NCBI GenBank assembly: GCA_946803715.1
Contig: CAMPET010000115.1
Coordinates: 63,747-77,100, forward strand
Reading direction: 5' to 3'
Length of the DNA stretch: 13,354 nt
DNA from: Beroe ovata
Taxonomy: Eukaryota; Ctenophora; Nuda; Beroida; Beroidae
Under the pieces are notes generated by a model. The model did not search any database. It worked only from the letters and a program-made list of their open reading frames with translations, and was not told where the DNA came from. This document shows positions 1 through 10,500 of the stretch, in pieces. The position numbers and the translations under genes are program-made. Positions within the stretch are counted from its first letter, which is position 1. The number at the start of each line of letters is the position of its first letter.

Positions 1-27
1 ACACACACACACACACACACACACACA
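1..27. repeat. (AC)n microsatellite at the left edge
   Basis: A pure AC dinucleotide run opens the window. It lies within the intron that follows the second exon of the TBC-like gene, just past the donor at 51-52. The right edge of the window ends in the same repeat type. Confidence 0.95.
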
Positions 28-52
28 TAAACATAAACTCACTGCTACTCAC

Positions 53-821
53 AATCGAGTAGGTAAGTGTAGAAGTTCTCTGTGTTTATCATCTGCCCGT
101 CTGAGTTGAACAGACTGAACCACTGCTGATGTGAGAGCATTGGTCGTGCACCTGTACAATGTTATGTTCCACAATTGAATGCACACAACTCGCAGGAACT
201 ACACCAGTTTACGAGTATTTCTTTACCTAACGCATATTTCAGGCTGTCTATCTCCCTCTTTAGGAACACTATGGACTTGTCCAGTAGACTGGGACTAGCA
301 GGTTTATTCCTCTGTAGAGCCCCGTGACTAGGGCTGTGGTCCAGGGATGGAGTATAGAACCCCATTAGTGGGGTGGAGGCAGGTGAGGGGGGAAGAGGGA
401 CAGTCTCTACGGGCACTATGTCTATGTATGGTTCATTGAGGTGGGCAACTTGCGGTGCTTTTGTTGTGGTGACGTAAGTGTCGGCTGAGGTGCAGGCAAG
501 TGGTGTCATAGTGACTTCATTGCATTCAGCCGGTGTCACGTCATTGTTTGATGGTGTCACTTGTGGGTGTCCCTCTTGTACAACAACAATGTCCTCCAAA
601 ATGTTATTAGACACTGTATGTGACTCTGGGTCATCAAACTGATTATCAGTCCCGTTCTCTGATTGGCTGATAGGATCTGCATTGGTTACAACATCAGGCT
701 GAGTATCACCAGTATTCCCAGCTCCATTATTACATTCACTGCTATCGGGACTATCATTAACACGGGAGTCTCTCAGAGCTTCTTTGATGGAAGATACAAA
801 CTTGTTGAGGACACTTTCCAT
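53..821 (-). CDS. Partial gene: disordered linker plus start of a TBC (Rab-GAP)-like domain
   Basis: Two exons are visible and the gene continues beyond the left edge. Exon 1 runs from ATG 821-819 to 227 and ends TTAG|gtaaag. Exon 2 runs 151-53, with acceptor tgtacag| and donor GATT|gtgagt. Phases agree: one base plus two bases make a Gly codon. Exon 1 gives 198 residues. Most are Ser/Thr/Pro/Asn/Asp-rich and look disordered, ending in a short amphipathic helix (LLDKSIVFLKREIDSLKYAL). Exon 2 gives RPMLSHQQW, FNSDGQM and NFYTYLLD. This resembles the segment that opens TBC domains, with a Pro, a Trp, 'DG' and an aromatic helix before the 'GG' and arginine-finger region. TBC proteins activate Rab GTP hydrolysis; the catalytic Arg and Gln motifs would lie outside the window. 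The start is tentative: an in-frame stop lies upstream, but an acceptor-like site near 860 could add an earlier exon. Exon structure is fairly firm; the TBC assignment is moderate. Confidence 0.5.
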
Positions 822-1380
822 GAAGCATGCTTCAAACAAGTGCAACGAGTGACATACTCTGCCCTAACATAATAAGTACAATTAAGTATGTTACAAGTGT
901 TATTATCAACAAAAATATGTATACAGTCATTTTATTAAGAGTCAGAGGTTCAGCTCAATTAGTGAAGAATAATTTCAATTACAATCTTCACCCTTACATT
1001 GAGAAAACATTGCAACATTGCAAGAGTTCTTACTAAACAATAATTGTTGTATCTTGGATAAATGGATTAATAGATATTTCTAGTCAAATAGATAGACAGC
1101 TTTATTAACAATTTGATAGCTAGTCAAGTACTTAGGTACCGTGCAGAATTGTAACTGGGAGCTTCTCTCTTAAACGATATCATAAACATCAAATTCTCCA
1201 GGATCACAATTAATAATATATTTCACATTGTAATTGATAGAAGCTATATATTTCATAGCATCATCATTCCAAACAACTTTACTTTTACACTATTTGTATA
1301 TCGGTTGATGAACTATTTATTTGATCAGCTGAACACGCATACACACAGCTGGTTCATAAAAACTCCCCCCTATTGAAAGT
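822..1380. other. Intergenic: TBC-like gene 5' flank and NIP45-like gene 3' end
   Basis: AT-rich sequence between two minus-strand genes, with stops in all frames. A 12-bp perfect palindrome, GAAGCATGCTTC, lies at 823-834 just upstream of the TBC-like ATG. The poly(A) signal of the right-hand gene is at 1316-1321. The TBC-like promoter should lie between about 830 and 1300, but I see no clear TATA box or other element. Confidence 0.6.
1316..1321 (-). terminator. Canonical poly(A) signal of the NIP45-like gene
   Basis: AATAAA on the minus strand, about 60 bases past the TAA stop at 1381-1383. The position and orientation fit a short 3' UTR. Confidence 0.6.
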
Positions 1381-2914
1381 TTAAGTTTGTTCGACAATAT
1401 CGAAGCAGTCTCCATCCTCAAGTTCCAAGTCTAGTGCAGTACTCTTAGGATCAATTGCGTCTCCATCAAAGAAATACTTGGCTGCATCATAGCCAAAGTC
1501 CTTGCATGCTTGTGTGAGATACTCCTTCAGAGGCTTGTGCTGAAACGTACATGTGCTGAAACGTACATGAACAGCAAAACTTTACAACAACTTGAACTTA
1601 ACTGAACATTGAACAATGTGTGTAATAAATGTACAATCCATATCTGGCCCCATATTTTGCTATCTACTAAAATGTGTCCTTAAGTCACCTTGATAACTTT
1701 ATATTCCCTGACGTTGTTACGATGTGCTGTTGATTGGACTTTGATCATAATAAGGTTCTCATCCGGTACTGACTGCTTGACTGGGGCACTAATCACCAGT
1801 ACCTCTGGGGATTAACAATCAAATGTGAAATGCAGTTAGGGAACCATAAAAACTTCTGTAAATATCAACTTTTAGCCGTTGGCGAGAGAAGTTACAAGAG
1901 AGTATTCACCTATGATATCAGCAACTGTGAGACCAAGTTGGCTCGGAGTCAGACTTGAATCCAAATTTTCGTCATTGAGTTGGAGCAGGAAGTTCTCAGT
2001 AGAAACTGTATAAACTGGAGCTAAGTGTTGCAGAACAATTTCCAGTGGAGTGTCCTAAATGTATTGTATTAGAGGGATTGTCAAAAAAATGAACAAAAAA
2101 TAATTTGCATCGAGAGCTTTACCATAGTGATCTTGAAACGGTGAACATTGCTTCCTTTTTGTAATTTTAGCATGAATGATCTTGCAGCACATGGAGCAAC
2201 CAATCCATGTTCCTCCTTAATTGAATCCATGTTGTGCAAAGAGGTTTCCAATGAAGACTCTCCAACATTAACATTGTCATGGGAATTCTTGAACTTGTTT
2301 AATACTCCAGTAATATCACTGCAAAGCAGGTTTTATCATGAGGGTTAGATTTCAATGAGATTCATTTAGTTTTCATCCATTTACACAAACCACAATAGCT
2401 TGACACGCTTTTCAGCGGATTTCTTCATTCTTTTGGGAAGTGAGACAGGACTTAATGATTCATCTATTCTACTGAAAAAAACCGAAATTTAGAAAAAATA
2501 TAATTGAACATTTTCTCTTGTCAGAAGTCTATACTGATGAATTTGATGTAAGGAACACACCTGGACAGTAAGGAACATGCCAGGATAGTTTGGTACTTTC
2601 AGGCGTACTCACCAAATGTTTTCTACACGTTCATCATACTGTTGATTTAGTCTTTGGATTGCATCTTCAGGTTCAAGCTTAGAGTCATCAATTCCTGTCT
2701 GATTATTTGCATTTGTACAATTTGGATCAGCATTTGGTGCAGTGAATCTTTTTCTCTTATTCTTTCTAAACATGTTTCTGTCAATTGGGGATACATTATC
2801 TTTTCCACAACTTTCTGGCTTTGGTGATGAAGGAGGGGTGCAGACAATAGCTTTCTTGTTAGGAAAAGAGAATAATCCAAGTTCATCGTCATCACTTGAT
2901 TTATCACTTGACAT
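1381..2914 (-). CDS. NFATC2IP: NFATC2IP/NIP45-like protein (RENi family) with two SUMO-like domains
   Basis: Six exons: 2914-2613, 2471-2391, 2318-2123, 2054-1910, 1804-1689, 1539-1381. All junctions are GT/AG and phase-compatible, giving 999 nt and 332 residues. An in-frame TGA precedes the ATG. Residues 1-130 are acidic, then Ser/Pro-rich, with basic nuclear-localisation-like patches RKNKRKR (50-56) and KRMKKSAEKRVK (114-125). Residues about 175-250 form SUMO-like domain 1 (KLQKGSNVHRFKITM, then DTPLEIVLQHL, then LGLTVADIIEVLVI). Residues about 261-332 form SUMO-like domain 2 (HKPLKEYL, YFFDGDAI, LELEDGDCFDIVE). There is no C-terminal Gly-Gly, so it is a built-in SUMO mimic and not a conjugated modifier. 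In this family (Rad60, Esc2, NIP45) the second domain contacts the E2 Ubc9 and the proteins serve SUMO-dependent genome stability; vertebrate NIP45 was found as an NFAT partner. At 332 residues it is somewhat shorter than mammalian NIP45 (about 410-420), mainly N-terminally. A nuclear role is inferred. Confidence 0.88.
1536..1567 (-). repeat. Perfect 16-bp tandem duplication carrying a splice acceptor
   Basis: Two identical 16-bp units, TGTGCTGAAACGTACA on the plus strand, lie at 1536-1551 and 1552-1567. Read on the gene strand, each unit contains acgtttcag|. The last-exon acceptor of the NIP45-like gene is therefore present twice, 16 bases apart. The right reading frame needs the copy at 1540-1541. 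Using the copy at 1556-1557 would insert 16 bases and shift the frame. Confidence 0.9.
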
Positions 2915-3036
2915 ATCTAGCAACAGTATTTGCTCAGTAGTGATTCAAAGAGGATGAATCCACCGAACACTTCATATGCAAGTGTTACACTCTCATGACC
3001 ATCAGATTATATCACTTTGGAGAAACAACCCTCAGG

Positions 3037-3207
3037 ATGGAAGGACTATTGAAGTTGAAACCTGATAGGATCATCGAATACGTCAAACAAACGGGTCGTT
3101 TCGAAAGAGACAACCTTTTTGGAGTACTGAAACTTTCCTCAGTTATTTGGTCCCTACTAACATCCCAGCAGGTCTACAGTGGTAGTCCCTACCGACTCTC
3201 TGAGTAG
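3037..3207 (+). CDS. Weak candidate small ORF or first exon, divergent from the NIP45-like gene
   Basis: An ATG at 3037 opens 56 codons to a TAG at 3205-3207, preceded by 14 in-frame non-stop codons. The peptide is protein-like in composition (MEGLLKLKPDRIIEYVKQ, then GRFERDNLFGVLKLSS, then a hydrophobic VIWSLL). A possible donor CAGCAG|gtctac near 3171 would make it an exon instead. It starts 122 bases from the ATG of the NIP45-like gene, head-to-head, as a bidirectional promoter would give. I recognise no family and found no convincing second exon, so chance is a fair alternative. Confidence 0.2.
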   Translation: MEGLLKLKPDRIIEYVKQTGRFERDNLFGVLKLSSVIWSLLTSQQVYSGSPYRLSE

Positions 3208-3813
3208 CAGCTGACACTAGACTCCCAGCTGACACTATATTCATGGTTTACACTTGGGAGTGCATGGGTTATAGTAGGTGTTGGCCTCTGGGGACCCAGC
3301 GATAAGGTTTCAGATTCTACTGTGACCAGAAACAAGTAACCACAAAAGAAGAAGATTCAAAGAATAAATGACCCAAATCATTAGCACATGACTTTCCTGG
3401 CCAAGAGTACACAAATCACAGTTTCCTGTAATCATTCAATGATAATAGAGAACTTACATATAATATCCAGCAGGATTCTAAGGCTTTGGTTGAATGAGAT
3501 CATGACCAAGTACTGAATATGGAAGGATCTCACAAAATACATGGGATTGACCACCCAGAATCTCAGTAATCACATCTGTTAATCTACCAATGATGTGTTC
3601 ATGCTTATGAGTGGGTGCATGTGATGTCAATCATGCAGAAAAAACAATAAATAGTTAAAAAGCTAAACTACTCCATAGGCAAATTTCTAAGGTTCTACTT
3701 TATGATTGATATAATGAGGGAGGTCAACACAGTTGAGAAGATTTTTGTGGCCTGATCCAGAGAACTAGGGGGAATGATTAAGTTGAAGTCGATTTTAAAA
3801 AAAACTTTCCACT

Positions 3814-3835
3814 CACTGGGTTTGAAAACCCAGTG
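3814..3835. repeat. 22-bp palindrome
   Basis: CACTGGGTTT and AAACCCAGTG flank a two-base GA centre. The 10-bp arms match perfectly. It lies about 90 bases left of the larger foldback cluster and has no evident link to a gene. Confidence 0.85.
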
Positions 3836-3925
3836 ATCTCTGACCAACTGCATCCATGACTCTCCCTAGAATCTCTTGATTGAGCCCAAATGGTCTTATA
3901 GTCATCAACCCGTTAGTCCATTGCA

Positions 3926-4070
3926 CGCATTCATCGAAGGTCTGTTTTGGCTTTCGATTTGTAGGATTTTACCCTACCGTCGGTGCGCGCGATTTTCAAT
4001 CCGCCCTTGCCAGGGATAAAATCCCGCCAGCAAGGGTAGGGTGAAATCCTACAAGCTTTCGATGAATGCG
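3926..4070. mobile_element. Foldback (MITE-like) element, copy 1, inside outer inverted arms
   Basis: The core is 94 bp (3960-4053). It is bounded by terminal inverted repeats TGTAGGATTTTACCCTACC and GGTAGGGTGAAATCCTACA, with one G:T-type mismatch. Inside is a second hairpin, CCCTTGC/GCAAGGG, enclosing GGGAT-AAA-ATCCC. Outside is a third pair of arms, CGCATTCATCGAA (3926-3938) and its complement (4058-4070). The core occurs again, inverted, at 4395-4490. There is no coding capacity. Terminal repeats, small size and a second copy fit a non-autonomous transposon. I see no clear target-site duplication, so a structural palindrome family is the alternative. Confidence 0.65.
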
Positions 4071-4394
4071 CGCGCGAGAAACTGAGGTCAGATAAAATCT
4101 GACAAGCACATTGCACAAAGCGTCAAAGCATAATTGCCATGCTGCAGCATGACAATTCCATGTGCGTGCCATGCGCGGCGCGGCCGCATATGATCTATGA
4201 ACGCATATTTATATTGTTTTTCTTAAAGTAAGGGTGGGCGCGGCGCGGTGCGCAACGCGAACGTGTGCTGTAGCTGTGCACATGCCAACATGCGCGTGCG
4301 TCGCGTGTACAGGCAGCACTACAGCGCGTCCTAAATAATAATACAGAATACTCCGCGCGCCGCGCGCTGCAGGGCTCAGCCTAGCCGTGCATGT
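4071..4394. other. CpG- and GC-rich block between the two inverted foldback copies
   Basis: Against an AT-rich background this stretch is packed with GCGC, CGCG and CpG steps, for example near 4166-4190 (with a NotI-type GCGGCCGC), 4236-4262, 4290-4310 and 4353-4372. Two small palindromes sit at its left end: GTCAGAT-AAA-ATCTGAC at 4087-4103, and the 26-bp one at 4132-4157. An AT-rich insert lies at about 4196-4228. It has no open frame of note. It could be the interior of a composite element, or a CpG-island-like regulatory segment. Confidence 0.5.
4132..4157. repeat. 26-bp near-perfect palindrome
   Basis: The centre CATGCTGCAGCATG (4138-4151) is a perfect 14-bp palindrome. It extends through one mismatched pair into AATTG and CAATT on either side. 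Confidence 0.85.
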
Positions 4395-4490
4395 TGTAGG
4401 ATTTCACCCTACCCTTGCTGGCGGGATTTTATCCCTGGCAAGGGCGCGGACTGAAAATCGCGCGCACCGACGGTAGGGTAAAATCCTACA
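4395..4490. mobile_element. Foldback (MITE-like) element, copy 2, inverted relative to copy 1
   Basis: This 96-bp unit is, on the opposite strand, almost identical to 3960-4053. It differs by a two-base length change near CAGTCCGCGCCC (copy 1 CAATCCGCCC) and the linked substitution. It keeps both terminal inverted repeats and the inner hairpin. Its flanks are also complementary (GCATGT on the left, ACCATGC on the right, one base out of register), so the hairpin extends past the terminal repeats, as in copy 1 but with different flank sequence. Confidence 0.7.
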
Positions 4491-5046
4491 ACCATGCATG
4501 CTACAACTGCAATTCGAGCTAGGAATCTATGATATATGGCCCTTCAGTTTCATTTTCATCGATATGATTATGCAACAAGTGAAGTGTACAACAAAATCAC
4601 TAACCATGAATCATTAAATTCGAAATATATCTATAATTGCATTCACACCAAATTCACAATGAAATCCAAACCCCGCCCAGTTGTCAAATTGGAAAAATTA
4701 GCCACGCCAGATTGAGTTTGACATCATTCTATGTCACTGTCAGATGTAACAAAGCCTCCTTCTACAACTACAAGGCTGTAGATGGTTGAGCAATGAGCAT
4801 ATTGGTAACAAAACATCATGATTCATGAACTTGTAAAATGATTTAAATCCTAGAACGTATAGAATACGATAGTAATTATATCATACTTCACCGATGACTA
4901 CGAAAAAGCTTTCATTTGTTTCTAAAATCCATAAATTGAAATTATATTTTACAATCAAGATTTCACATTCAGTTTCACAGTTTCAAAGTAGGGAAGTAGA
5001 ATATATCAATATTCATATACCATGTTGCGTAGAGATGATAAGGAGC
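4491..5046. other. Spacer and 3' UTR of the last transgelin-like exon
   Basis: AT-rich sequence without a supported gene. The right part should contain the 3' UTR of exon C. I see no canonical AATAAA on the minus strand; an AATATA variant near 4945 is the nearest candidate. The plus-strand frame crossing 4894-5448 is antisense to exon C. Confidence 0.5.
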
Positions 5047-7043
<1,997 letters not shown>

Positions 7044-7045
7044 CT

Positions 7046-7556
7046 GAGTAATAGTCCAAATATTAGGAATAAACCCACGGTGACAGCGAAACCCCCAGTG
7101 ACGCCAAAACTAGTTACTTTGTACGTCTTGGTACACCTGACACCACCTATGACACATGTTACCTTAGACATCAGTTTTTTTAAAAAAACAACAGTTTCCG
7201 TGAAAGCTCAGCACTTCAATATCCGTATGATTGATAGAACAAAGCTCGCATTATTTCAAGTTAATTGCCTATATTTTGTAGTCAAGTAACAGACAATTTG
7301 CTGTGCAATAAAGTTGAAATGAAATGTCACATGTAAATTTGAAAAATTTTGTCAAGGAGAGCATTAAACATCTAAACCCGCTTGTTGAAATCTAACGTTA
7401 ATATAACTGATATCGTTACTCTAATTGCCGATTTTGAGTCCATCAAGCAATGATTTTTAGTTCCTAATTGTTACTCCATAACTGGTGTATGCTCCCAGAA
7501 TAAGAATAAGAAACACACAGGGATCATCACAGGGATTATCACTGTTATGCACCGCA
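7046..7556. other. Spacer between the large gene and the transgelin-like exons
   Basis: I searched the minus strand for the missing first half of the CH domain and found no frame with its conserved Trp and Asp-Gly pattern. The left 126 bases stay open in the transgelin frame. The 3' UTR of the large gene must lie here, but no canonical AATAAA is present on its strand; AATAAT and AATATA variants occur near 7250-7275. Nothing else is evident. Confidence 0.55.
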
Positions 7557-10500
7557 TTACGTTGCTGTGTACCACCCGTTGTTGGTATCCTGGTCAATAG
7601 CAGTGTATGAACCACTAGAGTACCACGTCTTGTACCGACCGCCCACTATCACCCCCATGAACTTAATGTACACATCGTTATCCGAATCGGAGTAGAGGTA
7701 CAAGTCTACATCCTTCGTCTTGTCGAACGTGTTGGTGCAGCCAGAGGGATTCTCAAGGTATGTGCCCGCACCACTACTTGCCCCATCACCGGGCCGCCGC
7801 CAGGTCGGGTCAGTTGTGGTGCAGGAGTTGGAACCCTGCTTGATACCAAGCCAGAGATCCGCTGTTGTACCAGCGTGATAGTAATCCGGCAGATTGATGT
7901 AAACATCCGTCACCTGAGCACACACATAAAGATATTCTGACTCGGACTGAGTTAGAGTGGCATGAGCACAGCTCTGTCCATGGGTGTTTTTTGTGGAGTC
8001 GTCACAAGTTCGCGTCCTAGTCCTCTTCTGGTTATATCCCTCAGCATAACTTGGTCCACACTGTCCCTGGTCGACCCAGGGAGACCACGTGCCCCACTCG
8101 CTGAGAGTACCATGCTTCACATCAGGGACACAGGAGGGGTAGTCCTTGTAGTGTGTCTTGCACTGCTCGCACCGCGATCCGCCCACATTGGGCCTGCACA
8201 GACACGCCCCACTACTCGGGTTACAGTGCTGGTCTGTGACACCTGCACTAGCACAGTTACACTGCACACAGGCAGGGTAACTGTAGTATCCAGCTGCACA
8301 CCGTGTACAAATAGGAAATGCAGCAATACCTGCCCTACAGGCATCGCACCTAGTCCCCACCACGTTATTTTTACACAGGCAGGATCCAGTGTTCACATCG
8401 CACACCGTGCTCTTCACACCATTGTCATCACAGTCACACTCCTGACACACCTTTCCCCCGCCTGTGGCGGGACACCAGGACCCTGACAGACAGGTACAGG
8501 TGTAACTACCCTCAGTGTTGCTACACATTCCCAGATTAGCCTGCACCAGGCACTTCTCAAACCCTTCATTCCCTGCATTACACTCGTTCACATCCTCACA
8601 TCTTCCATCCGCCCCATTGGTGAATCCAGTGGGACACGAGCACTCGAATGAGCCGTCAGTATTGGTACAAGTGCCACCAAATCTGCAATAACCAGGGGTG
8701 GCGCACTCATCGATATCACGGCGGTATGTAACACTCCATAGGGAGCGAATCATGCGCTCGTTGGACACGGAGCATCGCGGAATCCCACACACTTCCCACC
8801 GCGGTGATCGTCCCTCGTTATTGTAACACCAGGTAAACCACTCGTTGTCAGCGTTACGACAGTAGTTGTCCACCAGACCGCTCCGAGGGTATCTGGAGGG
8901 TGTGACCCCGTGTCGGTGGGGCGTCTGCGAGTCCCATCTCTGACATTCCCGCCCTGATATCGTCACATTTGTCAGTCCCCTGTAATTTACACCCCGAGTA
9001 TCACTGTCCTCCACACAATCTTGAATCTTCTTGATCCGGTATGCAGTAGAGGCTGTGTCATCAGCTACAAACAGTACCTTCGACACTGCTCTCTTATAAA
9101 CAGCTCTACCAGTGTCAGTACACTGTGATAGTTCAAAATTTCCCACACTTACACCGTTACAAGCAATCTTTATAGTGCTAGAACTTTCCTCTTTGGTTAT
9201 CGTCCAGACTTTATCTGTTGTAGCAGGAACGTTGGTTAGTTGGGCTTTGGCAGTTTGGCAGCGTTCTAGCTGATACTGCATCGACTCACTGAAATGGATC
9301 ATCAGTCCGCCAGCAGGAGCCATGCTGTCTCCAAGAAATTTGACATGCAGCAAATCACCACTGCCAGCTACACTTTGGGTTTTTATCTGGAGAGAAGCCC
9401 TGATCATGAATATGTCATGTGAAATTCCCTCTGGTACAGACATCCAGTCAGTGGGCGCATTCCATCCTGGTGCAGCTGGCGCGAGACACGTGGCATAAGT
9501 AGCAGGGTTACCATCTGCATCTGTGAAGTAGTATCCTGGCGGGGGAACAGGCATCTGCCTTGTCTCCCCTATGTCATTGAAAATGTTGTAGTGAGTGTAA
9601 CATTTATTTACACATGCAAAGTCTTTAACATCGACTGCCCATTTCCCCGGTCCCTCACAGACCAAGTCAGTGACAGCCTGACCGATAGATCCCAGCACTA
9701 ATGTCTTCCGTTCATCTGTACACTTCACAGGGATAACTTGTCCAGGGTATGAGGTTGCCTTCCCACAACCCCCTCCAATAATAGTGCTGTGTGAAAATGC
9801 TGGACAGCTCCTAGACTCATAGACAGCCCTCATTTCAGCAGATTCAATCTTAGACAGCTTTTTCAAATCACTTTGCTCGAACTTGTAAAATGCAATTTTT
9901 TCCTGGTCGACTGTGTGCTGAATTTTGTACTCTAGATCCCACATCTGCATCGTGGAAACAGCAAGGTTCAGCTCAAACATTTCGTTCCACGTCAGGTCAA
10001 TCATTTCTGTGTATTCCGTAGTGCATCCAGATTTCATATTGACTCTCATCTGTGCAGTGACAAAGGAGTCTTGGGAATTTGTTATGCCCAACCTTGCAGC
10101 CTCCTTCGATGTTAGGAAGTCTTGTTCATGCAGCCTGAGATACTCACTGAAGTCTTCTTCAGCGTATCCCCCAAAGTCAAGTGCCCTCTCAAACTTTCTT
10201 TGGAAGACAGGAATATGCAACTTCAATTCCTTGAAGTACCGGTTCGTGATAACCTCGCCCTTCAATCTGATAATGTCGTCTGTTACCTTTCTATTCGCAA
10301 CTTTGATCGTCCCAACTACTATCTTGTTTCCCTTCTCGGTTTGGTAGATTCTGTCGTTCCTTTCCCTCTCAAACGCTGCTTCCATGGCGTCTCTGAGACC
10401 AGCAACCTCCTTGAGAACAATTGCATTCCCAGCTTTTATGTCATTCAGCATCACTGACTGAGCTGACAAAATTGCATTTTTAAGTTTCTCCATTTCAGTC

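Larger units (their letters stand above)
2915..3925. other. Gene-poor spacer: NIP45-like 5' flank
   Basis: I found no supported minus-strand exon here. Small features are: inverted heptamers AACACTT/AAGTGTT at 2966-2986; two copies of CAGCTGACACTA about 20 bases apart near 3208-3236; a 22-bp palindrome at 3814-3835; and a possible plus-strand first exon from 3037. The promoter of the NIP45-like gene should lie at its left end, but no TATA box is evident. The rest, about 3240-3810, shows nothing I recognise. Confidence 0.5.

Noticed and set aside
2148-2348. 66-codon plus-strand open frame
   Set aside because: It mirrors exon 3 of the NIP45-like gene, whose minus-strand reading has matching splice phases and a SUMO-like fold pattern.
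2647-2957. Overlapping frames on both strands over NIP45-like exon 1
   Set aside because: Shadows of the first exon; only the frame from ATG 2914 joins in phase to the later exons.
3931-4116. 61-codon minus-strand open frame
   Set aside because: It is made entirely of the foldback element and its arms; no protein-like features.
7190-7556. Retrocopy hallmarks (poly(A) tract, target-site duplication) for the intronless large gene
   Set aside because: No A-rich tail or flanking direct repeats are visible on the proper side, so retroposition stays only a hypothesis.
7962-8486. 174-codon plus-strand frame and other frames inside the large gene
   Set aside because: Antisense to the EGF/laminin-EGF/TSP1 coding region, where cysteine-rich codons leave the opposite strand open.
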